Part shown: in pieces, positions 29,131 through 38,133 of the stretch
Layout of the letters: every line of letters begins with the position of its first letter
Position numbering within the stretch: the stretch's first letter is position 1
NCBI RefSeq assembly: GCF_910584465.1
Contig: NZ_CAJUBK010000015.1
Span: forward strand, 1 to 45,159
DNA length: 45,159 bases
Reading direction: 5' to 3'
DNA from: an uncultured Oscillibacter sp.
GTDB taxonomy: Bacteria; Bacillota; Clostridia; Oscillospirales; Oscillospiraceae
Notes under the pieces: model-generated
The model's input: the letters and a program-made list of their open reading frames with translations, nothing else
What the model was told of the DNA's origin: nothing
Databases searched by the model: none
Position numbers and translations under genes: made by a program

Positions 29131-29161
29131 CGAGAGGGGGCCCCCGCGGGGGCCCCTCTCG
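29131..29161 (-). terminator. Terminator of the dnaE operon
   Basis: CGAGAGGGGCCCCC / GGGGGCCCCTCTCG stem; on the minus strand it is followed by TTTTCG. It lies 68 bases past the dnaE stop and may also end the DUF4364 transcript. Confidence 0.75.
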
Positions 29162-29228
29162 CAGCGCGTGCGCCTCTTCTTCCGGCGAGCCGGCGCGGGT
29201 GCGGGACCGTCCCGTACCCGCGCCTCGT

Positions 29229-32200
29229 TCACTTCACCACGACGTTTTCCTCCCCCAGGGTCTCCCGGGCCTCCCGGATCAGGGCCCGGTGTAGCAGCAC
29301 CTGGGTGCCGAACATCTTCCGGGTGTCCGCCATGACCATCTTCACCTGGGTCGTGCCGGGGAACATGGTGAACACCAGCTTCATGTGCCGGACGCTGGGG
29401 TCCTCCAGCGAGGGGAACTTCAGGTACAGCGTCTCCCCCTCCACCAGCTTGCCCGGCGCCGCGGCGGGGGGCCGGGCGGGCGCGCCCGCCTCCGCCATCT
29501 CCAGCGGATAGGCGGAGTCGCACATGAGCTGCGGGGACTTCTCGTCCCGGACGGACAGCTTCCCCTTCACCACCACGGCCTGGTTCTCCCGGAGGTAGGA
29601 GCCGCAGAGGTCCAGGGTCCTGCTGAAGCACAGCATCTCGATGGACCCGGTCTCGTCCTCCAGGACCACATAGGCCATCAGCGAGTTGTTCTTCGTGGTC
29701 TTGGTCTTGCTGGAGGTCACCACGCCGGCCAGGGTCAGGTACTGCCCGTCGGCGAAGCGGCCGGGCCCGGTCTCCTGCGCGAAGTCCTCCATGACCGCGC
29801 CGATCTGCGGGACCCGCAGCCGCCGCACGATGTCCCGATAGGCGTCCATCGGATGCCCGGAGAGGTAGAGGCCCGTGGTCTCCTTCTCCATGTTCATCCG
29901 CTCCTGCGCGGTGAACTCCGGGATGTCCGGCAGGTGGGGATCCTCTCCGGCGGCGGGCAGCCCGCCGGGGGCGGCGAGGCTGAAGAAATCCATCTGCCCC
30001 TCCAGGTTCTGCCGCTGCCGGGCGGCGGCGGCGTCCAGCACCTTCTCATAGACCTGGATCAGCTGGGAGCGGCGGGCCCCGGTGGAATCGAAGGCGCCGG
30101 CCCGGATCAGGTTCTCCACCGCCCGCTTGTTCATGTCGCTGCCCGCCATCCGGCGGCAGAAGTCGTGGAGGGACGCGAACGCGCCGTTCTCCTCCCGCTC
30201 CTTCATGACGGCCTGGATGAAGCCCCGGCCGATGTTCTTGATGGCCACCAGCCCGAAGCGGATGCCCCCCTCCTCCACGGTGAAGCGGTCCAAAGAGCGG
30301 TCGATGTCCGGCGGCAGGAGGGCGATGCCGATGTCCCGGCATTCGTTGATATAGCCCGCCACCTTGTCGGAGTTGTCCAGGACGCTGGTCAGCAGCGCCG
30401 CCATGTACTCCCGGGTGTAGTGGCATTTGAAATAAGCCGTCTGGTAGGCCACCACCGCGTAGCTGACGGCGTGGGCCTTGTTGAAGGCGTACTCCGCGAA
30501 ATCGTAGATCTTATCGTAGATCCGCCGGGCGGTCTCCTCCGGTATCCCGTTGGCGGCGCAGCCTGTGATGCCCCTCCCCTTGTCACCGTGCAGGAACGCC
30601 TCGCGCTCCTTCTCCAGGTCTTTCGCCTTCTTCTTGCTCATGGCCCGGCGGACCATGTCCGCCTGTCCCAGGGAATACCCGGCCAGGACCTGGAAGATCT
30701 TGATGACCTGCTCCTGGTAGACGATGCAGCCATAGGTGTTGGCCAGGATGGGCTCCAGCAGGGGGTGGTCGTACTTCACCTTCTGCGGGTCGTGCGCGCA
30801 CTCCAGGAACTGGGGGATGGAGTCCATGGGGCCCGGGCGGTAGAGGGCGATGATGGCGGTGATGTCCTCGATGCTCCGGGGCCTCAGCCCCATGCACACG
30901 CCGGTCATGCCGGTGGACTCCATCTGGAACACGCCGGAGGTCTTCCCCGCCGCCAGCATCTCATAGGTCGCCGGGTCGTCCTCCGGGATGTCCTCCAGGC
31001 GGAACCCCGGCTGGCGCTCTTTCAGGAGCTGTACCGCGTCCTCCAGCACCGTCAGGTTCCGGAGGGCCAGGAAGTCCATCTTGAGCAGGCCCAGCTCCTC
31101 CAGCGTCACCATACCGTATTGGCAGACCACGATGTCGTCGTTCCGCGCCAGCGGCACATATTCGTAGACGGGCCGTTTCGTGATGACCACGCCAGCGGCG
31201 TGGGTGGAGGCGTTCCGGGGCATCCCCTCCAGCATCCGGGCGGTGTCGATCAGGCGCTTCACCGTCTCGTCGCTGCCATAGAGGTCGCTGAGTGACTTCG
31301 TCAGGCGCAGGGCCTCGGCCAGCGTGATGTGGGAGCCGGGGGGATTGGGGATCTGCTTGGCGATCTGGTCCACCTCGGCGTAAGGCAGGTTCATCACCCG
31401 GCCCACGTCCCGGACCACGCCCCGGGCGGCCATGGTGCCGAAGGTCACGATCTGGGCCACATGGTCCTCGCCGTACTTCCGGCGGACGTATTCGATGACC
31501 TCGCCCCGGCGGGTGTCGCCGAAATCCATGTCGATATCCGGCATGCTCACCCGCTCCGGGTTCAGGAACCGCTCGAAATAGAGGCCGTACTTCACCGGGT
31601 CGATGTCCGTGATGTGGAGGCAGTAGCTGACCATGGATCCCGCCGCACTGCCCCGGCCCGGCCCCACGGGGATGCCTGCGCTCCGGGCGTAGCGGACGAA
31701 GTCGGAGACGATGAGGAAGTAGTCCGTGAAGCCCATCTTCTCGATCATGTCCTGCTCGTACTCCAGCTGCTCCCGATGGGCCTCGTCCCTGCCGTAGCGG
31801 GCCCGGTAGCCCTCGTCGCAGAGCTCCTTCAAATAGGAGAAGCTGTCGTAGCCCGGCGGGAGCTGGAACTCCGGCAGGTGGTACTTGCCGAAGATGAAGT
31901 CCATATGGCACATCCCCGCGATCTTCACCGTGTTCTCCAGCGCGCCCTCATAGCCGGCGAAGAGCTCCGCCATCTCCTCCTCGCTCCGGAGGTAGAAGTT
32001 CCGGGGCTCGTAGCGCATCCGGTCCTCGTCGTCCAGGGTCTTGCCGGTCTGGATGCAAAGCAGCACGTCGTGGGCCTCCGCGTCCTCTTTCCGCAGGTAG
32101 TGAGCGTCGTTGGTGCAGACCATGGGCAGGCCCGTCTCCTGGTGGATCTTCAAGATCCCCCGATCCACCACGGCCTGATCCCGGATGCCGTGGTCCTGGA

Positions 32201-32726
32201 GCTCCAGATAGAAATGGTCCGGGCCGAAGATCCCCGCCAGCTCCAGGGCATAGCGCTTGGCGTTCTCATACTCCCCGTTCCGCAGCCGCCGGGGGATCTC
32301 CCCCGCCAGGCAGGCGGACAGGGCGATCAGTCCCCTGCTGTGCTCCCGCAGGAGGGACAGGTCGATCCGGGGCCGGATGTAGAAGCCCTCCGTCCAGCCC
32401 ATGGAGACCAGGTAGGAGAGGTTGCGGTACCCCTCCTCGTCCTCGCAGAGGAGGACCAGGTGGCGGCTCTCCGCGTCGAACTCGTGGACCTTGTCGAACC
32501 GGGTCCGGCCCTCCGGGGCCACGTAGACCTCGCAGCCGATGATGGGCTCGATCCCCTCCGCCTTGCAGGCCCGGTAGAAATCCACCGCACCGTACATGAC
32601 CCCGTGATCGGTGATCGCGCAGGCCGTCTGGCCCATCCCCTTCACGATCTTCGGCAGGTCCCGGATGCGGCACGCGCCGTCCAGGAGGCTGTATTCCGTA
32701 TGCACATGCAGGTGCACGAAGGCCAT
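29229..32726 (-). CDS. dnaE: DNA polymerase III subunit alpha (DnaE)
   Basis: 1165 residues. Replicative polymerase. The N-terminal PHP domain (HLHVHTEYSLLDGACRI, ITDHGVMYGAVDFYRAC), the catalytic palm Asp motif PDIDMDFGDTRRGEVIEYV (near residue 400), the GPGRGSAAGSMVSYCL and AFNKAHAVSYAVVAYQTAYFK helices, a helix-hairpin-helix region and the OB domain (TLAGVVTSSKTKTTKNNSLMAYVVLEDETGSIEML) are all in order. Length is typical of DnaE1/DnaE of Firmicutes. It ends the leftward hprK-to-dnaE block. Confidence 0.97.
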   Translation of the reverse strand: MAFVHLHVHTEYSLLDGACRIRDLPKIVKGMGQTACAITDHGVMYGAVDFYRACKAEGIEPIIGCEVYVAPEGRTRFDKVHEFDAESRHLVLLCEDEEGYRNLSYLVSMGWTEGFYIRPRIDLSLLREHSRGLIALSACLAGEIPRRLRNGEYENAKRYALELAGIFGPDHFYLELQDHGIRDQAVVDRGILKIHQETGLPMVCTNDAHYLRKEDAEAHDVLLCIQTGKTLDDEDRMRYEPRNFYLRSEEEMAELFAGYEGALENTVKIAGMCHMDFIFGKYHLPEFQLPPGYDSFSYLKELCDEGYRARYGRDEAHREQLEYEQDMIEKMGFTDYFLIVSDFVRYARSAGIPVGPGRGSAAGSMVSYCLHITDIDPVKYGLYFERFLNPERVSMPDIDMDFGDTRRGEVIEYVRRKYGEDHVAQIVTFGTMAARGVVRDVGRVMNLPYAEVDQIAKQIPNPPGSHITLAEALRLTKSLSDLYGSDETVKRLIDTARMLEGMPRNASTHAAGVVITKRPVYEYVPLARNDDIVVCQYGMVTLEELGLLKMDFLALRNLTVLEDAVQLLKERQPGFRLEDIPEDDPATYEMLAAGKTSGVFQMESTGMTGVCMGLRPRSIEDITAIIALYRPGPMDSIPQFLECAHDPQKVKYDHPLLEPILANTYGCIVYQEQVIKIFQVLAGYSLGQADMVRRAMSKKKAKDLEKEREAFLHGDKGRGITGCAANGIPEETARRIYDKIYDFAEYAFNKAHAVSYAVVAYQTAYFKCHYTREYMAALLTSVLDNSDKVAGYINECRDIGIALLPPDIDRSLDRFTVEEGGIRFGLVAIKNIGRGFIQAVMKEREENGAFASLHDFCRRMAGSDMNKRAVENLIRAGAFDSTGARRSQLIQVYEKVLDAAAARQRQNLEGQMDFFSLAAPGGLPAAGEDPHLPDIPEFTAQERMNMEKETTGLYLSGHPMDAYRDIVRRLRVPQIGAVMEDFAQETGPGRFADGQYLTLAGVVTSSKTKTTKNNSLMAYVVLEDETGSIEMLCFSRTLDLCGSYLRENQAVVVKGKLSVRDEKSPQLMCDSAYPLEMAEAGAPARPPAAAPGKLVEGETLYLKFPSLEDPSVRHMKLVFTMFPGTTQVKMVMADTRKMFGTQVLLHRALIREARETLGEENVVVK

Positions 32727-32746
32727 GGGGCCTCACCTCCCCTCTC

Positions 32747-33190
32747 TCATCTCGCAGCCGGCCTCGCCCGGAGGGCCAGCAGGGCCTTGATGTCCTCCAA
32801 GATCTCCGGGGAAGTCAGGTCGATCATCAGCCAGCGCCCCATCTTCGAGGACGCCGTCTCCCGGTACAGCGTCCGGGTGCGCTCCGTACAGAGCGGGAGG
32901 ACCCGCTCCGCCGCGGCCTCGTCTTTTGGCGCGACGGAGATCATCGCCGTCACATAGCCCGGCCGGAGATACACGGTCGCCAGGGGCCTGCTCCCCTTCC
33001 TGAACTTCACGTTCCATCCCGGCTCCAGGCCGCACCGGCTGTATCCCATCTGGGGCTCCGCCCCGTAAGCGTCCTTGAAGTACCGCCGCAGCTCCGGCCA
33101 AAGGGGCCCGTCCACATAGCGGTCGATCTCCTCCATAGAGGGCTCCCGGTCCATGGGGTACCGGAGGGCCCACTCCCGCATCTCTGGCAT
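32747..33190 (-). CDS. DUF3788 family protein
   Basis: 147 residues with AGGAGG 11 bases ahead. Family strings: YVDGPLWPELRRYFKDAYG, GYSRCGLEPGWNVKFRKGSRPLATVYLRPGYVTAMISV and SKMGRWLMIDLTSPEILEDIKALLALR, typical of small YdhG/DUF3788-type proteins. It is inserted between whiA and dnaE, 20 bases before dnaE. No known activity. Confidence 0.85.
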   Translation of the reverse strand: MPEMREWALRYPMDREPSMEEIDRYVDGPLWPELRRYFKDAYGAEPQMGYSRCGLEPGWNVKFRKGSRPLATVYLRPGYVTAMISVAPKDEAAAERVLPLCTERTRTLYRETASSKMGRWLMIDLTSPEILEDIKALLALRARPAAR

Positions 33191-33252
33191 CGTAAAAGCA
33201 TCCTCCTGTCATCTCTGTAAAGCGATACCGCTTCACGCATCACATGTGGGGG

Positions 33253-34152
33253 TCAAAGTCCTTCCGCCAGCTCCACCAGCTTCCGGAGCCGGTGGTTCAG
33301 GCAGGACTTCGTCACCGGCGGATCGAACTCCTCCGCCAGCTCGGACAGGCTCAGCTCCGGGAACTCCAGCCGCAGCGCCGCCGTCTGCTGGAGCTTGTCC
33401 GGCAGCTCCATGAGCCGCCCCGCCGCCTGGAGCTTCCGGATGGCCTCCCCCTGGCTCTGGGCGGCCTCCACCGCCTTGTCCAGGTTCGCACTGTCGCAGT
33501 TCAGCCGGCGGTTCACGCTGTTCCGCAGGCCCTTCTCCAGCTTGGTGGACATGATCTCCATCGCCGCTACCGGCGCGCCGATGAGGGTCAAGAAATCCTC
33601 GATCTGGTCGCTCTGCTTGAAATAGGTGACGGAGCTCCCGTTCCGGGCGACGCTCTTGGGCGGGTATCCGCTCTCCCGGAGGAGCACCTCCAGCTCCCGG
33701 CTGGCCTGGAGGTGGGAGCTGGTCAGCTCCAGGTGGTAGCGCTTGGAGGGATCCGTGATGCTCCCCCCGGCGAAGAAGCACCCCCGGAGGAACGCCGCCC
33801 GGCAATGGTCCTCCTCCAGCATGGCGAAGTTGATGTGGAGGGCTAGGCTCTGCCGGGGCGCATAGCCCAGGAGGTCGATGATGTGGTCCAGCTTCTCCCG
33901 CTCCGTGATCTGGAAGACCATCTTCCGCCCCTCCTCGACGGCGGGCTGCCGGTCGAAGCGCAGGTCGAAGGCCCGGTGGAACAGCTTCGGGAGCCGGGCG
34001 GCGAGATTGGGGTTCGCCGTGATGATGCGGACCTCGGAGGAGCTGAAGGTATGGCAGTAGAGCAGGATGCCGTAAGCCTCCGCCTGGGCGCAGCAGCGCC
34101 GCTGCACCGGCAGCCTGCACAGTTCGTTCTTCGTGTCGAAGGAAAAGGACAC
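33253..34152 (-). CDS. whiA: Sporulation/cell-division regulator WhiA
   Basis: 299 residues from a GTG behind AGGAGGA. The N-terminal degenerate LAGLIDADG homing-endonuclease domain (AFLRGCFFAGGSITDPSKRYHLELT) and the C-terminal helix-turn-helix (LSLSELAEEFDPPVTKSCLNHRLRKLVELAE) are clear. In Streptomyces WhiA controls sporulation; in Bacillus it affects division and nucleoid segregation. Conserved rapZ-yvcK-whiA order. Confidence 0.97.
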   Translation of the reverse strand: MSFSFDTKNELCRLPVQRRCCAQAEAYGILLYCHTFSSSEVRIITANPNLAARLPKLFHRAFDLRFDRQPAVEEGRKMVFQITEREKLDHIIDLLGYAPRQSLALHINFAMLEEDHCRAAFLRGCFFAGGSITDPSKRYHLELTSSHLQASRELEVLLRESGYPPKSVARNGSSVTYFKQSDQIEDFLTLIGAPVAAMEIMSTKLEKGLRNSVNRRLNCDSANLDKAVEAAQSQGEAIRKLQAAGRLMELPDKLQQTAALRLEFPELSLSELAEEFDPPVTKSCLNHRLRKLVELAEGL

Positions 34153-34190
34153 CCGCCGTCCTCCTCTCTGAGATCAGTCCATATAAAGCC

Positions 34191-35219
34191 TTATTCCTTG
34201 CAGTAGCGTCCGCCCGCGATGCGGACGTTCCGCTCCGCGTGGAGCAAGATCAGCTCCTGGGCCAGCCGGTCGGGATGGTGGCGGACGAAGCCGTCCTGCA
34301 CCATGATGATGGGGCGGCTGACCAGCTCCACCCCCAGGGCGGCGCAGCGGTCCGTGTCGTAGCGAAGCATCTCCGCCCCCTCCTCGGCATAGCGGGCCGC
34401 TACGCCCTCCGGGATGGGCGAGGAGTTCACCAGGCACAGGTGGAACAGCCCCTCCACCGAGTGCTGGAAGAGGGCCGCGATGTGGTCCGAGGCGGTATAG
34501 CCCTCGGTCTCCCCCTCCTGGGTCATGACGTTGCAGACATAGACCTTCAAGGCGGAGGACGCCCGGATCGCCTCCACGATGCCGTCCACCAGGAGGTTCG
34601 GGATGATGCTGGTGTAGAGGCTCCCGGGCCCCAGGACGATCATGTCCGCCGCATCGATGGCGGCCAGCGCCTCCGGCAGGGCCTTGGGGTGCTCCGGCAG
34701 CAGGCGCACCTTGGTGATGCGGCAGTCCTCCTTCTTCTTGCAGTAGGAGATCTTGGACTCGCCGATGACGGAGGCGCCGTTCTCGAACTCCGCCTCCAGC
34801 TGCACGTCGGCGGTGGTCACGGGCAGGACCCGGCCGGTGATGGCCAGGACCTCGCTCATCCGCCGGACCGCCGCGTCGAAGCTGGGGGAGATGCCGTTCA
34901 GCGCCGCCAGGAAGAGGTTGCCGAAGCTCTGCCCGGCCAGGGTCCCCTCCTGGAAGCGGTAATCGATCAGCTGCTTCATCAGCGGCTCCGTATTGGCCAG
35001 GGCCTCCAGGCAGTTGCGGATGTCCCCCGGCGGGGGCATCCCCAGGTCCTGGCGCAGCACGCCGGAGCCGCCGCCGTCGTCCGCCACCGTGACGATGGCG
35101 GAGAGATCCTCCGTATAGTCCTTCAGGCCCCGGAGCATGTTGGACAGGCCGTGGCCGCCGCCGATGACGGCGATCCGGGGCCCCTGTCCCCGGGGCGTGC
35201 GGTAAGGTCGATATCCCAT
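34191..35219 (-). CDS. yvcK: YvcK-family gluconeogenesis factor
   Basis: 342 residues. The CofD-like Rossmann fold begins with VIGGGHGLSNMLRGLKDYTEDL, then VTVADDGGGSGVLRQDLGMPPPGDIRNCLEAL, and ends with LHAERNVRIAGGRYCKE. YvcK binds UDP-sugars and helps growth on gluconeogenic carbon and correct cell shape. AAAGGAG precedes the ATG. Between rapZ and whiA as in most Firmicutes. Confidence 0.96.
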   Translation of the reverse strand: MGYRPYRTPRGQGPRIAVIGGGHGLSNMLRGLKDYTEDLSAIVTVADDGGGSGVLRQDLGMPPPGDIRNCLEALANTEPLMKQLIDYRFQEGTLAGQSFGNLFLAALNGISPSFDAAVRRMSEVLAITGRVLPVTTADVQLEAEFENGASVIGESKISYCKKKEDCRITKVRLLPEHPKALPEALAAIDAADMIVLGPGSLYTSIIPNLLVDGIVEAIRASSALKVYVCNVMTQEGETEGYTASDHIAALFQHSVEGLFHLCLVNSSPIPEGVAARYAEEGAEMLRYDTDRCAALGVELVSRPIIMVQDGFVRHHPDRLAQELILLHAERNVRIAGGRYCKE

Positions 35220-35230
35220 AGGGCTCCTTT

Positions 35231-36094
35231 CTAAACTGCCCGTTCCATGTCCCGGTGGTGCTCCGCCGTCCGGTAGCCCTGCCGCCGGACGAACTCCGAC
35301 AGCGCGTGGGCGATGGCCACGGAGCGGTGGTGCCCGCCGGTGCAGCCCACGGCGATGACCAGGCCGGTCTTCCCCTCCTCCGCGTAAAGCGGCAGGGTGA
35401 ACGACAGGAGGTCTTCCACCCTGCGGAGGAAATCCCGGGTCTGCTGGAAGCTGAACACATAGTCCGCCACCGGCCCGTCCAGGCCGGTCTGATGACGCAG
35501 CTCCTCGATATAGAAGGGGTTCGGCATGAACCGCACGTCCAGCACCAGATCGGCCTCCAGCGGGAGGCCGTACTTGAAGCCGAAGGAAGTGACGCTCACG
35601 CTCATGCCCGCCTGCTCCCCCTCCCCGTCGAAGAGGCGGAGGAGCTCCCGCCGCAGGCGGGCGGTGGAGAGCCGGGTCGTGTCGATCACGAAGTCCGCCC
35701 GTTCCTTGACCGGTTCCATCAGCTCCCGCTCCTTCTCCACGGCCTCCTCCAGGGAATCGGACTCCTTCTCCAGAGGATGGCGGCGGCGGGTCTCCTTATA
35801 GCGCTTGATGATGGCCGCCGGGGACGCCTCCAGGAACAGCATCCGGCAGGTGGCCTCCATGCCCCGCAGCTGATCGAGCACGCCGAAGAGCTCCGTGAAG
35901 GACTCCGCCGTCCGCACGTCGTACACCAGGGCCACGCGGGCGTAGCGTCCGCCGCCTGCGGCGCAGAACTCCGCGAATTTCAAGATCATGGCGGCGGGCA
36001 TATTGTCCACGATATAAAAGCCGCTGTCCTCCAGGAAGGACGCCGCCTTGCTCTTCCCCCCGCCGGAAAGGCCGGAGATGATCAGGATCTCCAT
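35231..36094 (-). CDS. rapZ: RapZ/YvcJ nucleotide-binding protein
   Basis: 287 residues. The N-terminal P-loop (SGLSGGGKSKAASFLEDSGFYIVDNMP) and the C-terminal RapZ domain (SFGFKYGLPLEADLVLDVRFMPNPFYIEELRHQTGLDGPV, GCTGGHHRSVAIAH) are present. In E. coli it guides decay of GlmZ; the Firmicute YvcJ hydrolyses GTP and affects competence. The ATG at 36094 is chosen over 36112 because it starts the P-loop strand directly after GGGGGGCG. Confidence 0.96.
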   Translation of the reverse strand: MEILIISGLSGGGKSKAASFLEDSGFYIVDNMPAAMILKFAEFCAAGGGRYARVALVYDVRTAESFTELFGVLDQLRGMEATCRMLFLEASPAAIIKRYKETRRRHPLEKESDSLEEAVEKERELMEPVKERADFVIDTTRLSTARLRRELLRLFDGEGEQAGMSVSVTSFGFKYGLPLEADLVLDVRFMPNPFYIEELRHQTGLDGPVADYVFSFQQTRDFLRRVEDLLSFTLPLYAEEGKTGLVIAVGCTGGHHRSVAIAHALSEFVRRQGYRTAEHHRDMERAV

Positions 36095-36116
36095 GATAAC
36101 GCCCCCCAACAAACAT

Positions 36117-37034
36117 TCAATCTATGAATCCGACCTCCGGCTCCAGGCGGACCCCGGTCTCCTCATAGACCGTCTCCTGGATCTTCCGGATCAGTCCCCG
36201 GACGTCGGCGCAGGTAGCGCCGCCCCGATTGATCACGAAGCCCGCGTGCTTCTCCGACACCTGGGCCCCGCCCACCGTCAGGCCCTTCAGGCCGCACCGG
36301 TCGATGAGGGTCCCGGCGAAGTGGCCCTCCGGGCGCTTGAAGGTGCTCCCCGCGCTGGGCCATTCCAGGGGCTGGCTGGCCCTGCGCTTCGCCATCAGCT
36401 CCCGCATGGTCTCCCGGATCGCCGCCGGATCGCCGGGGGACAGATGGAACACCGCGGACAGCAGCACCGCTCCCGGGCGGTCCGTGAGGAAGCTCCGGCG
36501 GTAGCCGAAGGCCAGCGCCTCCCCGGACAGGGTCTCCACGCCCTCCTCCGGGAAGAGCACCGTCACGCGGCCGACCACCTGCGCCAGCTCCCCGCCGTAG
36601 GCCCCGGCGTTCATATACACGCCGCCGCCCACCGTGCCCGGGATGCCATGGGCGAACTCCAGGCCCGTCAGTCCCTGGCTGCAGGCGAAGTCCGCCAGCC
36701 GGGCCAGGGGGACGCCGGCCTCCGCGACGAGGCTGCCCGGCTCCTCCCCCGCCTCCAGGCGGCTGAGGCGGCCGGTGCCGACGATCAGCCGGTCCACCCC
36801 CTCGTCCGGGGCCAGCAGGTCCGTGCCGTTGCCGATCACCAAGGGCCGGGCCCCGCACTCCCGGGCGATGGACAGCAGCAGCACCAGCTGCTCCCCCCTC
36901 TCCGGGAACGCCATCCGCTTCGCCGGGCCGCCCACCCGGAAGGAGGTGTGCTTCGCCATCGGTTCCTCTTCCAAAAGCGGCACGTCCGGCAAAAGCGCCG
37001 CCGCTCGTTCGTCAAGCTGTTTCACCCAATCCAT
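36117..37034 (-). CDS. murB: UDP-N-acetylenolpyruvoylglucosamine reductase
   Basis: 305 residues. FAD enzyme making UDP-MurNAc for peptidoglycan. FAD-binding motifs HTSFRVGGPA and VIGNGTDLL, then LEFAHGIPGTVGGGVYMNAGAYGGEL, YRRSFL and the catalytic WPSAGSTFKRPEGHFAGTLID and CADVRGLIRKIQETVYEETGVRLEPEV are visible. Type IIa (short) form. GGGAGG precedes the ATG. Confidence 0.97.
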   Translation of the reverse strand: MDWVKQLDERAAALLPDVPLLEEEPMAKHTSFRVGGPAKRMAFPERGEQLVLLLSIARECGARPLVIGNGTDLLAPDEGVDRLIVGTGRLSRLEAGEEPGSLVAEAGVPLARLADFACSQGLTGLEFAHGIPGTVGGGVYMNAGAYGGELAQVVGRVTVLFPEEGVETLSGEALAFGYRRSFLTDRPGAVLLSAVFHLSPGDPAAIRETMRELMAKRRASQPLEWPSAGSTFKRPEGHFAGTLIDRCGLKGLTVGGAQVSEKHAGFVINRGGATCADVRGLIRKIQETVYEETGVRLEPEVGFID

Positions 37035-37146
37035 ACAAGGGCCTCCCTGCTGCCGATCTCGATCTTCCGATAAGTCCGCTCTCCGCCGCCGCGCGGCGGG
37101 CGCAATCCGTCCGGCGGGCCGGGGCGCTCCCGGTCCGCCGGACATG

Positions 37147-37183
37147 CGGGGCCCCGAGGCGGCAAAGCCGCCGGGAGGCCCCG
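37147..37183 (-). terminator. Hairpin between glk and murB
   Basis: CGGGGCC...GGCGGC / GCCGCC...GGCCCCG, 22 bases past the glucokinase stop, without a clear T-tract on the minus strand. It may be a weak terminator or a processing site. Confidence 0.4.
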
Positions 37184-37204
37184 AGCCATGCAAGGGCACG
37201 CGCC

Positions 37205-38119
37205 TCAGAGCACCCGGCCCAGCATGGCCGCGCCGATGATGCCCGCGTCGTTCCCCAGCTCCGCCGTGACGACCCGGGTCCTCCGGCCCCCGTGGCTGGC
37301 GAAGGACTCCCGGTCCACGATCTCCCGCACCGGCTCCAGCAGCAGACGCTCCGGCGCCCCCGCCACGCCGCCGCCGATGGCCACGACCTCCGGGCGCAGG
37401 ACGTTGATCAGGCTCACCAGGCCGCTGGCCAGATAGCCCGCGTACTGCCGGCAGACGGCCAGGGCGGTCTCGTCCCCCGCCTCCGCCGCCTGGAAAGCCG
37501 TCCGGCCCTCCACGCCGCGCTCCGCGGCGAAGGCGTGGAGCGCGCTCTCCGGATGGGCCTCCATGGCCCGCTCCGTCTGCTGGATCAGGCCGGTGGCGGA
37601 GGCATAGCGCTCCCAGCAGCCCCGGCGGCCGCAGTTGCAGGGCTCGCCGTCCTGGCAGATGACGATATGCCCCGCCTCGCTGGAGGCCGCGCCGCCCCGG
37701 AGCTTCCCGTCCAAGATCGCTCCGCAGCCCACGCCGGTGCCCAGGGTCACCACGACGAGGTCCCGGGCCCCCCGGCCCGCGCCGCTGAAGAACTCGCCCG
37801 CCGCGGCGCAGTCCGCGTCGTTGCCCAGCAGCAGCGGCAGGTCCAGATGGCGGCGGAACAGCGCCTCCAGGGGCACGTCCTCCATAGGGATGTTGGTGGT
37901 GAAGAGCACGTCGCCGCCGTCCACCGCGCCGGGCAGGCCCACGCCCACCCACTGGACGCCCTCCTGCCACACCTTCCCCGCCAGCTCCGCCAGGGCCGCC
38001 GCGAAGGGCTCCGGGCCCTGGAAGTCCAGGGGGACCCGCTCCGCCTTCACGATAGCGCCCGCCTCGTCCACGAGGCCCGCCTTCAGGTTCGTGCCGCCTA
38101 CGTCGATGCCGATATACAT
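37205..38119 (-). CDS. ROK-family glucokinase
   Basis: 304 residues. The ROK fold starts with MYIGIDVGGTNLKAGLVD (ATP phosphate loop), then VGVGLPGAVDG, GNDADCAAAGEFFSGAG (catalytic Asp), LGTGVGCGAIL, EAGHIVICQDGEPCNCGRRGCWERYASA (zinc-binding ROK signature) and GGGVAGAP. It phosphorylates glucose, linking with HprK upstream in carbon signalling. The start at 38119 behind GGGAGGA is preferred over 38137. Confidence 0.93.
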   Translation of the reverse strand: MYIGIDVGGTNLKAGLVDEAGAIVKAERVPLDFQGPEPFAAALAELAGKVWQEGVQWVGVGLPGAVDGGDVLFTTNIPMEDVPLEALFRRHLDLPLLLGNDADCAAAGEFFSGAGRGARDLVVVTLGTGVGCGAILDGKLRGGAASSEAGHIVICQDGEPCNCGRRGCWERYASATGLIQQTERAMEAHPESALHAFAAERGVEGRTAFQAAEAGDETALAVCRQYAGYLASGLVSLINVLRPEVVAIGGGVAGAPERLLLEPVREIVDRESFASHGGRRTRVVTAELGNDAGIIGAAMLGRVL

Positions 38120-38133
38120 GGCCCTGTCCTCCC

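Noticed and set aside
28567..29631. A 354-codon minus-strand frame over the DUF4364 gene and dnaE end
   Set aside because: Shadow frame; the DUF4364 gene on the plus strand and dnaE in its own frame have ribosome sites and family signatures.
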